In this document: positions 1-11,384 of the stretch, in pieces
Layout: the number at the start of each line of letters is the position of its first letter
Numbering within the stretch: position 1 is the first letter of the stretch
Origin: Zingiber officinale
Taxonomy: Eukaryota; Streptophyta; Magnoliopsida; Zingiberales; Zingiberaceae
Length of the DNA stretch: 64,000 nucleotides
Assembly (NCBI RefSeq): GCF_018446385.1
Contig: NC_056005.1
Location: forward strand, 44,459,461 to 44,523,460
Direction: 5' to 3'
Notes under the pieces: model-generated
Database searches by the model: none
What the model saw: only the letters and a program-made list of their open reading frames with translations
Told to the model about the DNA's origin: nothing
Program-made: the position numbers and the translations under genes

Positions 1-410
1 CCAGATGATCATCTGGGTCAGTTGTCCCATTATACTCGCCGATCGTCGGAGGCACGCAGAGGATCTCGTAGAATAGCCTCTGAAAATTGGCGATTAATCC
101 TCTCGGGAGATGCGTCCGCTCGGGGGGCTTTCCCTTTTCTGTCATCTCGTCTAAGCATTTCGTCCGAAGAAGATCCACGATCTCTATGAGCTGCTGCGGC
201 TTCAGGGGTGCGGAATAAGGCTCGATGAAATGCAACGGTGGCTTGAGGTGCTTCCGCTCGGCCACCAGAAGCTGAGGTTGCTTGCTGCTCCGGCCGCTCG
301 GCTGTGGCTTTCTATTTTTGCTCCACAAGCTTGGCGACCCTTATCTCGATCAAGGCGTTGAGTTCCTCCGTCGAAAGCGTCACCGTGTGTTGTCGTCCAG
401 CCTCGTCCAT
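1..410 (-). pseudogene. Ty3/gypsy gag, N-terminal part, cut by window edge
   Basis: Read on the minus strand from an ATG at 410, the product begins like other gypsy gag proteins of this window (M-D-E-A, then H-T-V-T-L, then E-E-L-N-A-L-I-E). It closely resembles the start at 59495. A stop follows after about 35 codons, at a TAG after an E-Q-K run. Gag-like sequence (F-S-E-A-I-L, later I-G-E-Y-N-G-T-T-D-P-D-D-H) continues to position 1 in more than one frame, so the copy is broken. Gag packages element RNA in the cytoplasm; this copy should not be functional. A primer-binding-like sequence (TTGGCGCGTTTGTGGAA on the minus strand, about 432-449) lies just upstream. Confidence 0.7.
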
Positions 411-449
411 TGTTTCCGTTCGGATGCCGTTCCACAAACGCGCCAAATT

Positions 450-1227
450 GATCTGTCCGAATCTTTGAATGAGCGGGCATGGCGCGGGCGCTCCTTATTG
501 CGATGTGGATCTTGTTGGTGGCACGAAGCTCAAGCGATCCCGGCGGCGACCCTCCGACGCTCAAGTCGGCAAGCAAGAGAAAAGAAGTGGCTTCAAAACT
601 CGTAGTATGCGTACCTCCGGCGAAGAATGAGGGCCTTTATATAGGGCAGCGAAGAAGTGAGTGTACACCTACCGAGGTGTACACGTGTCCATGGCCCATA
701 CTCCAGTGAGGACTTGTCGGTGAGCTTACCTAACCCATACTGCTACAGTCTCAGCATGTCCTCGATGGGACAGCGGAATCCCCTGTCACAAGATTTGGAG
801 CATGGCCCACACGTGAAACATACCTGCTGTTGCTCCAGATCTAGCTTCCGGGCGGACAGCTCCCTCAACATCCGGCCGACATATGCGGTGGTTTACTTGG
901 GGAGATCCTCCATCACGTGCTTTATGGAGACTATTAGCAGTGTTACCTTATGGCTTTGGCCGAGCGTGAAGTCCGCTCGGCCCCGCCGGAACCCTGATTT
1001 CGACAGGGCGCCTTTAACCATCAGCCGAATATCGTCCGGTCGACCAGCCGATCGGACCCATCCCTCTCCGGACGTTTGATTCCATCGGACGGCCGGCCGG
1101 CCGGTCGGACCCGGCCCTCTCCGGCCGGCCGGTCGGACCCGGCTCTCTCCGGATGGACAACTGTCACTGTGACTTCCACGTGACGTTGACTCCACAGGGC
1201 GGGGTCCCCTGTTCTTACTACCGGATC
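450..1227 (-). mobile_element. 5' LTR of the gypsy element at the window start
   Basis: Between the primer-binding-like site near 440 and the unrelated LTR-B fragment at 1232 lies GC-rich sequence with LTR character. On the minus strand a TATA-like CTATATAAAGG sits near 636-646. A GACTTGAGCGTCGGAGGG motif near 557-575 recurs in the gypsy LTR at 49240. The right edge is estimated from where LTR-B starts; no target duplication was found. Short open frames here are not conserved and are not called. Confidence 0.5.
1086..1150. repeat. CCGGCCGGCC-rich direct repeat
   Basis: A ~35-bp unit (GGCCGGCCGGTCGGACCCGG followed by CTCTCCGG) appears twice in tandem, with a degenerate third form just upstream (1040-1080). 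It lies inside the gypsy LTR, probably in U3. Confidence 0.6.
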
Positions 1228-1231
1228 AAAA

Positions 1232-1557
1232 GGCTTTGCCTAGGAGATGGTGGTTGCTCCCATATCCAAGAAGGTCATGTGCCTCGTCATGCAGTCCTGG
1301 AAGTCAATTTTGGAAATTAATATTTATGGAATTAATAACTTAGGTAAATTTGAATCAATAGTGTTAAGTTCCGCTTGCGATTCAAATCTAAACCATTAAG
1401 AACAGATAAATTAAATTTGGAATCAACGATGTTAAGTTCCGTCTGCGATTCCTAATTTAACTTCTAAAGAACACAATAGGTTATTTAAGGAAAGGTTCGA
1501 CACTTGTACAAAAATTTTTGTATAGTGGAACCGGTACGTTTTCCTAGGACTAACCAA
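1232..1557 (+). mobile_element. LTR family B, 3' fragment
   Basis: About 326 bp match the last ~330 bp of the solo LTR at 13176-15608 and of the copy at 47161-49236: AAAAGGCTTTG, then GGTGGTTGCTCCCATATCC, then two GTTAAGTTCCG motifs and the CCTAGGACTAACCAATA end. The 5' part of the LTR is missing. Confidence 0.8.
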
Positions 1558-2570
1558 TAGAGAGACCGCCGCCGCCGCCGGGATCTCTCCTGCCGAAGGA
1601 ACGCCGTCGCCAGGAGAGGGCCAGTTCGTCTTTCGGGGGAGGAAAGGGGTGCGTTTCCGCCGTCGCCAGGGAGAAACAGAGGGGGGCCGCCAACCTTCTT
1701 CCTCCTCCCTCGCCGGCGCCGAAACTGGCCGCCGGCATATCCAGCGGTCGGTGCCGCCTCCTCCAGCAGTAGCCGGTGTCTTCAGCCGCCTCTGGCAACC
1801 GCCGACGTCGGCGATCAGCATCTCAGTCGCCTCCCCGAGTGTGCAACGTGGCAGCCTCATGCGGCGTCGCCGCCGGCGGGCTCCGTCTCCAGCGGGCCTC
1901 CGCTGCTAGCGATCGCCATATCGCTCCTTCCGGCACCCACCGCAGCCTATAGAGGCTGCGAGTGCTGTTGTCGACGCCTCCGGACAAGCTCCTCCGGTGC
2001 CCTCCGGGCAGTTGCCATTCAAGTGCTCAGGTATCGTACTACTTGTATATTCCGGCCTGCGAGCCGAGAGTGTGTTCGGCCTTTGCGCCGATGTTGTATT
2101 CCGATCCTCGTGTCCCTATTTCGGCCTGCGGGCTGATGCTGTAGTCGGACCGTGCTCCGTCCTGCGGATCCACATCGCGTCCGGCTTCGAGCTGTCGGAG
2201 TCAGCTACTCATCTGGTGGACATCTATATACTCTGCATGGCAACGGCGACTCGAGCAACACCGCGATCAGCTCATCCATCCATCCGAGGGCGCCCCCCTC
2301 GGGGCCAGGGTACGTCCCTGTATTCATATCTCATTTACGGCATTTTTCTGCTATTCATTTATTCGACTGCCTATATATTATTGGAATCCACCTCGAGCAT
2401 CGGGGTACCAGAGACCGGGGCGATCCGGTCGATGGCTACAGGTGTTGTTGATCAGAGGATTCCGGGCGACTTGGTCAACACAGGAGACAGCTCACCATCC
2501 GGGTCATGGAGATGCGGTCAACATTCTAGACACGACACACCAACAGGTCCGTCTTCTCAACTTCCCGACA
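1558..2570. other. GC-rich LTR-like stretch, no gene
   Basis: This GC-rich kilobase starts with a CCG-repeat (1566-1580) right after the LTR-B fragment. Open frames occur on both strands because of base composition; none has a recognisable domain. Repeated TTCGGCCTGCG-type phrases (2050-2130) and the absence of introns or conserved protein suggest more retrotransposon LTR or untranslated sequence. No primer site or coding domain was found. Confidence 0.4.
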
Positions 2571-3600
2571 TAATCAAATATATTTTAAAATTTTTTTATA
2601 ATCTAGTATAGCTAGTTTTGGATCCCTTCGGTCAAATAGTTATTTCTATTCCAAGATCCTTTCTTTTTCTTCTGCTGGGTGGATCGACAAGATCAATGGT
2701 TACTGGACTACGGGTTCTTTCTTCACTGCTTGATCAATGCTACAGGATGTTGGCATTAGTCTCACTGCTAGTGTTCTTTCACCGATGCAACTATTGATTC
2801 TACCTCAAACGAATTTATTCTTCTCCCGATTAATTTTGGAAGAAAATGGCCATGCTAATTTACCTATCGGATAAATTTAAAGTATAATTTATGTACTTTT
2901 ATAAAAGACTCTTATTAAAATTTGAATACTGATGCTTTTATTTATTCTCTTAAGGGCTTCGTATGCTTGTGTGTAATTTAGTGTATATTGAAGTTTGGGT
3001 GTTTTATCCTGCGATTTGTAACGTATTAATTACTATCATTTATTTATTTATTTATTATAATTTAAATATTTAATTTTTCAAAACGACTAATTTTTAAATG
3101 TCGATCCTATAAAATTTTTTTTATCAGCCATTAAAATAAATTAAAAATACTAATAAAGACACATTTAGATGGTCAGCCTTCTATCCTCTATTTAATATAG
3201 TATCACGCATTAACATTAACATGATTATAAGTTATTAAATGGATAGATTTTTTTTATCACTTTTGGATATCTAATAATTTATAACTCTACATTATACCAT
3301 TAATTGTTCTTGATAACGTATTAATACACATTAATTTTCTCTTTCCTTTATTTTTTATGATGTATATTCGGCGTTTTACTAAAAAAAGCACTCAGATTTC
3401 TAGAATTCTCAACAGGCACATCGGAAAGGCATACTTAATTAAAAAAATATCACCTTTCAGCCCTAAATTAAAATAAAAAAAAACTAATGTTCTTTATTTA
3501 AATCAAACCAAATTAAATCAAATCAAATTAAACCGAATTCAGAAAAAAAAAACTTAATTATTTTATCAAAGAATTTTATAACAAATTATAACCTAAATGA
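2571..3600. other. AT-rich spacer, nothing recognised
   Basis: AT-rich sequence with poly-A and poly-T runs (for example 3472-3484). No open frame, RNA gene or clear repeat was seen. Confidence 0.5.
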
Positions 3601-4995
3601 TGTGCATGGGTTATACGTGTGTTTAGATTTCTATTATTGCATATTTGTATGAATTTCTTGTTGATAATTTTTGACATCGCACTTCTCTTTATTATTATTG
3701 CTAGTATGACTACTTTCTTATTCGGAGATATGCTCTTTTTCTCTTTTCATTGATAGGGCACGATGAGAATCGAAATTGGATGAAGAACGCAAGGAAAATC
3801 ACATTCGAAAGCCAACCTTGGGTAGGCCGTGCCAAATGGCATGGCCGTGCCTCTCCCTTCTAGAGGTGCACATGGTCCGACTGTGCCAAAAGGCAACGTC
3901 GTGTGAGCTCTTATGCCGTGTGCATGGTCTGGTCGTGCCAAATGGCCTGGCCGTGTGAGGTTTGCGACCAGGGCACACGGTCCTAACCCTTTAAAAGGGA
4001 AACTCCTCCCTTTTTCTTGAGAAGGAAGTTTTCTCCTTTGGAGGAGACATATCGAGGAGCGGTCTTCTATTTGGAGAGTTCTTGGAGGTGATACGAGGTC
4101 GTTTCTATCATTGTCTGCATCCTAGAGCATTGGATTGAATCCAAAGACCCTGTCTCTCGCTTTGGCTAAGCATCTCTTTCCTCTCTCACTATTTGAATTG
4201 TAGAATGTTTATTCAAAATCTTTGTGTTTATCCTCTTTGTTTATGGAGTAGATTCCTCTTAGTCTATAACTATAAAAGTAGTTGTGATATGAATCGATGT
4301 AAAACTCTATGGATTTGTCTTTCATTTGTTTTAAGGACATGTTTATGCTTATTTCTTATTTGATGGAATGCATGTGTAAACTTTCTTGCTAATACATGTT
4401 GAATTAAATGGATGTATGGATTGGCCTCCACGTAGATAGAATACCTAAGATCATACGACCGGAGGTCCATTGGTGACAGAGGTTGAATCCGGATAAGAAA
4501 CACCTTAAATTCGAGCCTAAAGGGTTTTCCCAAATTCTATTGTGAGTAGGTGATTGGTGTAATTTGAACCGAATAGCTAGGGGTCTCTAGGTGACAAGGG
4601 TAACCGTTAGACTGGACTTCTTTAAGTTACCCATCTTGCTTGTTAGCATTCGACAACAATAGGAGAACACTAGTAATTATTTAGGATCTCTATTAGATAT
4701 AAACCTAGAGAATAAGGAATTGGCTATCCATATTGCATCGATAAGCATCACAATGAAACCTGAATCATAGAACTACCTTTTCAAATTAGACTTCCTCACA
4801 ACAATTCCTTCTGCTAATCTCTCTCTTAGAGTTTCACGTGATTTATAGTTCGAAGACCACCAATACTTTCATTAGTCTAGATAATTCATTGTGTGACATC
4901 TCTAGTGCTTGTTTCCCAGTCCTTATGGATCAATATTTTTTACCTGATGACTATTTCGTGCACTTATGGATTGACACAACACTAAAACAGTTTAA
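3600..4995 (+). mobile_element. Degenerate gypsy-type LTR
   Basis: The sequence runs through repeated 'gccgtgccaaatggc' phrases (3824-3955), a TTTAAAAGGG promoter-like stretch near 3991, a leader-like segment, and a closing segment (4900-4980) resembling the 3' end of plant gypsy LTRs. No primer site follows. Short open frames are not conserved. The assignment rests on style and should be treated as tentative. Confidence 0.4.
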
Positions 4996-5154
4996 TTTTT
5001 CAATAAATTACCAAACTCCTTAAGTAAATTTACTAAATATTCAAATCACATATCTAACTTTAAAAATTACTAAATCATGTACCATATATCCATTTTACCC
5101 CTCCGTATTTACAGGATAATTTTTTTAATAGATTTATTTAAAAAAAGGATTCAT

Positions 5155-6930
5155 ATTCAAAAAATCATTGTCATCAATATATTATGTCAAATTGATGTTT
5201 GAGAGTATGGACATAATTATGAGAACTAGACAAATACATAAGACCTGATTTCATGTCATTTCAAACTCTCTTTTAGGTCCATCAGCCGATTTTGGCCGAA
5301 ATCGATCAAAACTGACCAATGGACTTAAAGAGTTTGAAATGTTCATACCCTCAAATATGTTCATCTAATTCTCTTGATTATATTTATATCCTCAAATATC
5401 AATTTAACATAATATATTGAGAGAAGTAATTTTTTGAACATAAAATGAAATTAAAAAAAAAACAATCTATTAAAAAAACTCAACCTGAATAGATTACTAC
5501 AACAATCGATTCAAGACCGCGAATGAATAATAACCTGAATCATTACTATATTGTAGCAATCGATTAAAAAGTCTAATTTGAATTTAAAAAATCACTACTC
5601 TTAATGTAGTATGTCAATTTGATGTTTGAGATCATGGATATAATCAAAAGAACTAGGCGAGCACATAAGACATGATTTCATGTCATTCCGAGCTCTCTAA
5701 GTCCATTAGTCAATTTTGATTGATTTCGACCAAAATCGGCTGATGGACCTAGAGAGCTCGGAATGACATGAAATCAGGTTATATGTGTTCGTCTAGTTCT
5801 CTTGATAATATCTATACTCTCAAACATCAATTTGGTACACTATATCGAGAGTAATAATTTTTTTAACACGAATTAGATCATTTATGTTAAGAAAATTTTT
5901 GCTCTCGATATAGTTTGTCAAATTGATATTTGGGGGCATGAATATGATCATGAGAACTAGATGAATACATAGAATCTAATTCTATATCATTTCAAGCTCT
6001 CTAATTCCATCGGCCGATTTTAATCGATTTTGAGTAAAATTGGCAAATGGACCTAGAGAACTCAAAATGAATGGAACAAGATCCTATGTATTTGTCTAAT
6101 TCTCTTGATTATATTTATAACCTCAAATAATAATTTGGCATATTATACTGAGAGTAATAATTTTTTTAATATGAATGTATCTGAAAAATCTAATTCATGT
6201 TAAAAAAAGATCATTGCTCTTGATATAGTGTGTCAAATTGATGTTTGAGGATATGAATATAATCAGGAGAACTAGACAAATACATACAACCTAATTCCAT
6301 ATCATTCCATACATTTTAGGTCCATCAATCAATTTTTACTAAAAGCAATCAAACCGGATTATAGACTTAGAGAGCTCGAAATGACATAGAGTCAAGTCCT
6401 ATCTGCTCATCTAGTTCTTTTGATTATATCTATACTTTTAAACAGTAATTTGACACACTATATTAAGAGCAGTGATTTTTTGAATTCAAATAGAATTTTT
6501 TTTAATCAATTGCTATAGTATAACAATCGTTTCGAGTTACTGTTCATCCGTAAAGTATAATCTCGAATCGATTGTTACAGTATCAATTGCTACAATATAG
6601 CATCGATTCAGATTAAGTTTTTTTTTAATAGATTGTTTTTTTTAATTCTATTATTCAAAAAATCATTGTTCTTGATATATTATGTCAAATTGATGTTTGA
6701 GGGCATAAATATAATTAGGAAAACTAGACAAACATATATGACTTGATTCCATATTATTCCAAACTCTCAAGGTTCATTAGTTAGTTTTGATCGGTTTCGG
6801 CTAAAATCAGCTGATGAACCTAGAGAGTTCGAAATGATATAGAATCAAATCCTATGTGTTCATCTAGCTATCTTGATATTATTCATACTTTCAAACATTA
6901 ATTTGGTATAATATATTAAGAGTTAAATAT
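5155..6930. repeat. Five head-to-tail foldback (palindromic) elements
   Basis: Five related units of roughly 270-285 bp lie at about 5158-5437, 5585-5862, 5890-6163, 6205-6484 and 6655-6925. Each is an inverted repeat. The left arm reads ATCATTGCTCTTGATATAG, then GTCAAATTGATGTTTGAGG, then AGAACTAGACAAATACATA and TCATGTCATTCCGAGCTCTC. A short centre contains CGATTTTGGTCGAAATCG-like sequence. The right arm then repeats the left in reverse complement. Copy 2 is the best preserved: about 20 bp on either side of its centre pair almost perfectly (GAGCTCTCTAAGTCCAT with ATGGACCTAGAGAGCTC). Spacers of ~30-170 bp carry a recurring CAATCGATT motif. No coding capacity. Confidence 0.85.
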
Positions 6931-7101
6931 GAAACAATCTTTTTTAAAAAAATCTATCTATTTTTAAAAAATTACATGAATTGATTACTACACTATAGCA
7001 ATCAATTCGGTTAAATATGGAGGGTAGATTTGGTCATTTTAAAAGTTGGGTACGTGATTTAAATACTTAGAAAATTTATCTACAATAATTTGTCAAATTT
7101 T

Positions 7102-7104
<3 letters not shown>

Positions 7105-7192
<88 letters not shown>
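7105..7192. repeat. (TA)44 microsatellite
   Basis: An uninterrupted TA dinucleotide run of about 88 bp. Length may be unreliable in the assembly. Confidence 0.98.
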
Positions 7193-7193
<1 letters not shown>

Positions 7194-7413
7194 CAACTTA
7201 AAAAAATTACTTTGATTAAAGTATCACCACTTTGGTGTTGATTTCATCAAAACATCAACACCTTGGCGCTAATTTTGTAAAAGTAATTCTTAGTCTCTTA
7301 TATGAAATTATGGGGTCAAGTGTCAATTGCACGCAAGTTAAATTTTTGAAAATAGATTGTACATGTCTAGGAAAGCCTTGAATTTAAGATTTTAGGACAC
7401 GATGAGACTAAGG

Positions 7414-7592
7414 TGTTGGATCGAGATGCACGTGAGAGGGGGATGAATTATGTGATTTTCAAAAATCTTATCTTTTCGATTTTGAAATCAAAGTACGTGT
7501 TGTGAAAATACAAATAAAAATAAAAAAGGAAAAGACACGGTTCGATTTTTACTTGATTCAGAGTCTTCGGCGACTCTTACTCCAAGTGGTAG
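7414..7592 (-). mobile_element. LTR family A, 3' end (left part of a split LTR)
   Basis: Starts TGTTGGATCG and continues through GAGGGGGATGAATTATGTGATTTT to TTCAGAGTCTTCGGCGACTC. This matches the left 180 bp of the minus-strand LTR-A at 59745-60927 and, reversed, the end of the plus-strand LTR-A at 45070. Similarity stops near 7592, where the gypsy element begins. The rest of this LTR resumes at 11385. Confidence 0.75.
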
Positions 7593-7741
7593 AATGCATC
7601 CTTGCATGATTTACTGTAAATGAAATATCTGTAGAAATTCTGCACACTAGAAAGAGAAGGATGCATTCCCTGCACGCATGCTGTGTGAGATGGGCTATCA
7701 ATGATATCAATATCAACAGAGCATGAATCAAAAGACATGTC

Positions 7742-9160
7742 TCATCCACTACAATCAAAATGAACTATCTCTATGGTATTTCCTAAAGATTCATAAGAAA
7801 TATCAACCTTACCATCCTGAAAGATATCTGGAGGCTCTAGTATAGTGAATGTGACATCATCTTGATCAAATAAATGATCTGACTCTGAATCAGATAGTCG
7901 TACGATCGAAGGAAGTGATTCTTGAGTCGCCCCTACACTTCCATCGTCAAAAGGTACATCTACGGACTCAACTGGCTCAGCTGGTGGTGGAATAGTCAAA
8001 GGAAGTGACTCTTGGGTCTCCCCTACACTTCCATCATCAAAAGCAACGCCTGCAACACCAAGACTATCTAGAACAACAATATCATCTACAACAATATAAT
8101 CAGAATCAACTGCAACATCACTATACAAAATACTAGAAGAAGTATGTAGAGTAGCAGAATCAAAGTTAGGAATATCACAAACTCTACAATCCATCTCCTC
8201 GGAAGTCAATGCGGTAAGATGATCTGATTGTAACTGTAACTGTGTCAATGATTGTGTTCTTTCCTGGAATTGTGTTTCTTGATATTGTTCAAATTGTTGC
8301 AACTGCTCCCTAAAATGCTGCTCAGACTGATGCTGAAGATATGACTGATAATGTTGAGACCACTCAGAATTCCCTTGTTGTATGCTCCCATACCCGAATC
8401 CTGCAACGAAATTATACCTGTCCTGCTGATGGATCTGATAAGACTGAGGATCAGGCTGAACATACTGGATCCTGGTAGGGAGTACACTGGCAAAGGAATG
8501 AACATCCTCGGTAATCGTCGGTCTAGTCCCATATTGCTGATAATTTGTAGCCATAATCTCGATAAGTTTTTTAGCCTGAGTAGATGTCTTGTTAACTAGA
8601 ACTCCTCCACTAGCTGCATCAACCATACTCCTGTCCATGGGAAGCAATCCCTCATAGAAGTATATAATCAGTAGTTGATCGCTTATCTGGTGCTGAGGGC
8701 AACTAGCAACAAGTTCTTTAAATCTTTCCCAATAATCTTGAAACGGTTCTCCTGTGAATTGTTGGATTCCACAAATACTCCTCTGAATAGCTGCAATCCT
8801 AGAAGCAGGAAAGAACCTCGCCAGAAATAATCTTTTCATCTCGAGCCAGCTGGTAATAGAGTTGGGTGGGTGACAGTACAACCAATCTTTTGCTGAATCC
8901 GCCAATGAGAATGGAAATACTCTAAGTCTGATATCTTCACCTGATACGCCATGTGGATTCCATGAAGAGCATACTGTATCCAATTCATGTAGATGTCTGT
9001 TGGGATCTTCACCAGATAGTCCATGAAATTTCGGTAATAAATGTACAATTTTCCATAACTCGAAGTCTGCGTCCAAATCAGAATGATGAATGCAAAAAGA
9101 ATCCTCTGACAAATCTGGTGCCCAAAGATCTCTCAGAGTCTTTTCAGTGTTGTTCTCCAT
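7742..9160 (-). CDS. Ty3/gypsy gag (Retrotrans_gag), 472 aa, intact
   Basis: One uninterrupted frame. I chose the ATG at 9160 (M-E-N-N-T-E-K) because it starts the conserved part; an in-frame upstream extension to 9238 is possible. Residues ~45-240 form a retrotransposon gag domain: F-H-G-L-S-G-E-D-P-N-R-H-L near the start, then a W-L-Y motif, F-L-A-R-F-F-P and F-K-E-L-V-A-S-C-P, ending with K-T-S-T-Q-A-K-K-L-I-E-I-M-A. The middle is very glutamine-rich (about residues 260-350). The tail is acidic and repeats D-D-G-S-V-G-x-T-Q-E-S-L-P twice. No CCHC zinc knuckle is visible. Gag would form the virus-like particle of the element in the cytoplasm. It is not a host gene. Confidence 0.85.
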   Translation of the reverse strand: MENNTEKTLRDLWAPDLSEDSFCIHHSDLDADFELWKIVHLLPKFHGLSGEDPNRHLHELDTVCSSWNPHGVSGEDIRLRVFPFSLADSAKDWLYCHPPNSITSWLEMKRLFLARFFPASRIAAIQRSICGIQQFTGEPFQDYWERFKELVASCPQHQISDQLLIIYFYEGLLPMDRSMVDAASGGVLVNKTSTQAKKLIEIMATNYQQYGTRPTITEDVHSFASVLPTRIQYVQPDPQSYQIHQQDRYNFVAGFGYGSIQQGNSEWSQHYQSYLQHQSEQHFREQLQQFEQYQETQFQERTQSLTQLQLQSDHLTALTSEEMDCRVCDIPNFDSATLHTSSSILYSDVAVDSDYIVVDDIVVLDSLGVAGVAFDDGSVGETQESLPLTIPPPAEPVESVDVPFDDGSVGATQESLPSIVRLSDSESDHLFDQDDVTFTILEPPDIFQDGKVDISYESLGNTIEIVHFDCSG

Positions 9161-9625
9161 ATTACTTAACATATTTGAAGTCCTGAACACACTGAAACTG
9201 ATTACATAAAAGAAATTCCCTGGTCTAACCTGAAACACTCATGCAAATATAATCAAAAGACACAGGAAAATATACAAGATAGCATACATACATACAAGCA
9301 ATGAATAATAAAGCCCTAACAACATTTTTGAATTTTTACAACCACCAAAGAAATAGAAATGAGAGAGAATAAAATAAAAAAAAAATGAAATGCAAAATAT
9401 AGAAAAATTAAAACGGTGACCTAAATGATGAAATTGACCAAAATAGGTCTTTATTCACGACATACTGTAGTATTACTTCTCTCACTCCTTTCCTTCAACA
9501 TGCAAAGTTCCAGAGCAAAAGGAGATACTAACAGTTAAGTCTAAAGAAAAATAAAATAACAAAGTAGAAAAACAAGAACAAGATAAAATTATATACAGTC
9601 TAAAAACAAATGAACATCACTAGTT

Positions 9626-9643
9626 TCCCCGGCAACGGCGCCA
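9626..9643 (-). other. Primer-binding site, tRNA-Asp type
   Basis: The minus strand reads TGGCGCCGTTGCCGGGGA, matching the 3' end expected for plant tRNA-Asp as used by Tat/Athila-type gypsy elements. It lies 5 bp from the LTR end at 9649, as usual. Confidence 0.85.
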
Positions 9644-9648
9644 AAATT

Positions 9649-11384
9649 TGATAGTGGATCTGTCACACCCACAAATCAAATTAACAATTTATACTCAACC
9701 GAACCCCTTAACCCACACTAAGGTAGTATAGTAGAGGACCGGATCGTCTCTCTCGCGGAACCAGTGATAGGACGTTTGTTTTCAGACAAGATCGAACCAA
9801 GAGGTTTGTTTGGGGGTTTTGTTCTCTAAACCTAAGATAGTAAATGAAATCCTAACTAACCAGCAAAGATGAACCTATAGCGCAGTGTCACTCTACACTA
9901 CAAGCTACACCTTCTACAGACATATTGCATAAAAGAACTAACAATGCATAAATGAAAACTAACAAGTGACATAAACATGCATAAATGAAAGAGTATCATC
10001 TAAGCAACAAAATTAAGCATGAAAACAAAGTATATCCTAATTATCCAACCCAAATATAAGAAAATAACTACAAACTCAAATATGAACAAATAAAACCTAA
10101 TTAACCAATCCACTTCTCCACGATCAAACACACACAAAGTATTCTGTCTGTCACTATAGAATCACCAAGGAAGAAGACCATTGTCACTCGAAAATCTCCT
10201 GAATCCGGTGGATAACTGACATTACTGGTCGGAACTACAATTCGCGATGGTGGAAGCGTGAAATCCTTGAAGAAACCTCTCCTTGGAAAGCTGCTGGAAA
10301 TGAAGGAAATCTTCCAAGAACTGTCAACCCTACGTTGCCTTCTTCACCGTGCCCGACAGATATGAATTGTGTGGTACCAGAGCTTGGAAGAAGTCCGGCT
10401 GGAAATTCTCCGGCGAAGGGGAAATATGTGCTGCTGGAACCCTAAGTCGCTGCCTTCCTCACTGTTTCAAGCAGTGAAGCTTGGAGCTCTGGCTGGAAAT
10501 CAAGGAACGTGATGAATGCTAGGAAAGACCCAAACTCGAATCCCTATTGAGACGCACTGCTTTCTCCACCGTGTCCGGCAGGGACCCCAACTGGAATGCG
10601 TGATGGATGTGGAATACGAAGGAGCAGGGAATGGAGCGATGTCGGAGAAGAACCGAAGCTCGCTGCCCGCCGGTGAACTGCTACTTTCTTCACCGTTTCC
10701 AGCAGAGGAACTCGGAGGGGATGCGAGGGAGATGAGGAACCTTCTGGAGAAACCTCTCCAGCGAGGCCCAGTGAACGTCACTGCTACAGATCCGCCGGAA
10801 ATCGCTGCCGTCGGCTTCGTGTCTTCGATCGGGAGAAGGAGGAAGGGGGGCGTCGGACGTGTGGGAGAGAAATCGCAAAAGCCCTAGCCGAGTCCTGTGC
10901 TTCCGCGTGAGAGAAGATAAAGGGAAGGTTTTCCCTTTCATCTGATCCGTCCGTTTGTGATGGATGAAGATCCGACCGTCCATCTTGTGAGGAGAAGAAG
11001 AGGGTTTCTTAACGGGTTCCGGATCTTAGGTTTTGGTTGAGAAGTTTGAGTAAGACCCGGATCCGGATCCATTAAGAATTGAAATTGGGCTTAAGGATTG
11101 GGCTGGAATAGTGGGCTTTTAGATTGGATTTGAATTGGAGGCTTTACTTCTTTGGATCTCCTTGATGCCTTAATCTTGGATCTTGATCAACGGTCCAGAT
11201 TACTTTCCTACAAAACAAGATGCATCTTTTAGATAAAATATCAAAAAATATAGGAAAAATTAGATCAACGCTCCAAATAAACCTCAACTCATAAAATATG
11301 ATACAAATACGGAATTAAGCATATGAGATGATAAAAATATCAAGTCCAAGAGCCAAAATAGCATACAAAAAATGCTAGTTATCA
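9649..11384 (-). mobile_element. 5' LTR of the gypsy element, 1736 bp
   Basis: On the minus strand it begins TGATAACTAGC at 11384 and ends CACTATCA at 9649, with canonical TG...CA ends. The end abuts the tRNA-Asp primer site. A GC-rich block at 10200-10900 gives overlapping open frames on both strands, none with a recognisable protein. On the right it meets LTR-A sequence directly. Confidence 0.8.

Larger units (their letters stand above)
7593..11384 (-). mobile_element. Ty3/gypsy element with intact gag, one LTR
   Basis: Minus-strand element: LTR 11384-9649, primer-binding site 9643-9626, gag 9160-7742, then about 150 bp of unassigned sequence before LTR-A resumes. No protease, reverse transcriptase or integrase and no second LTR are present, so it is a truncated copy or a derivative carrying only gag. 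It sits inside an LTR-A copy and is therefore the younger of the two. Confidence 0.75.

Noticed and set aside
1432-2611. Long open frames on both strands in GC-rich sequence
   Set aside because: They overlap each other, have no domain, and come from base composition in LTR-like DNA.
10500-10983. Overlapping 90-120 aa open frames
   Set aside because: They lie inside the 1736-bp gypsy LTR and have no protein similarity that I can see.
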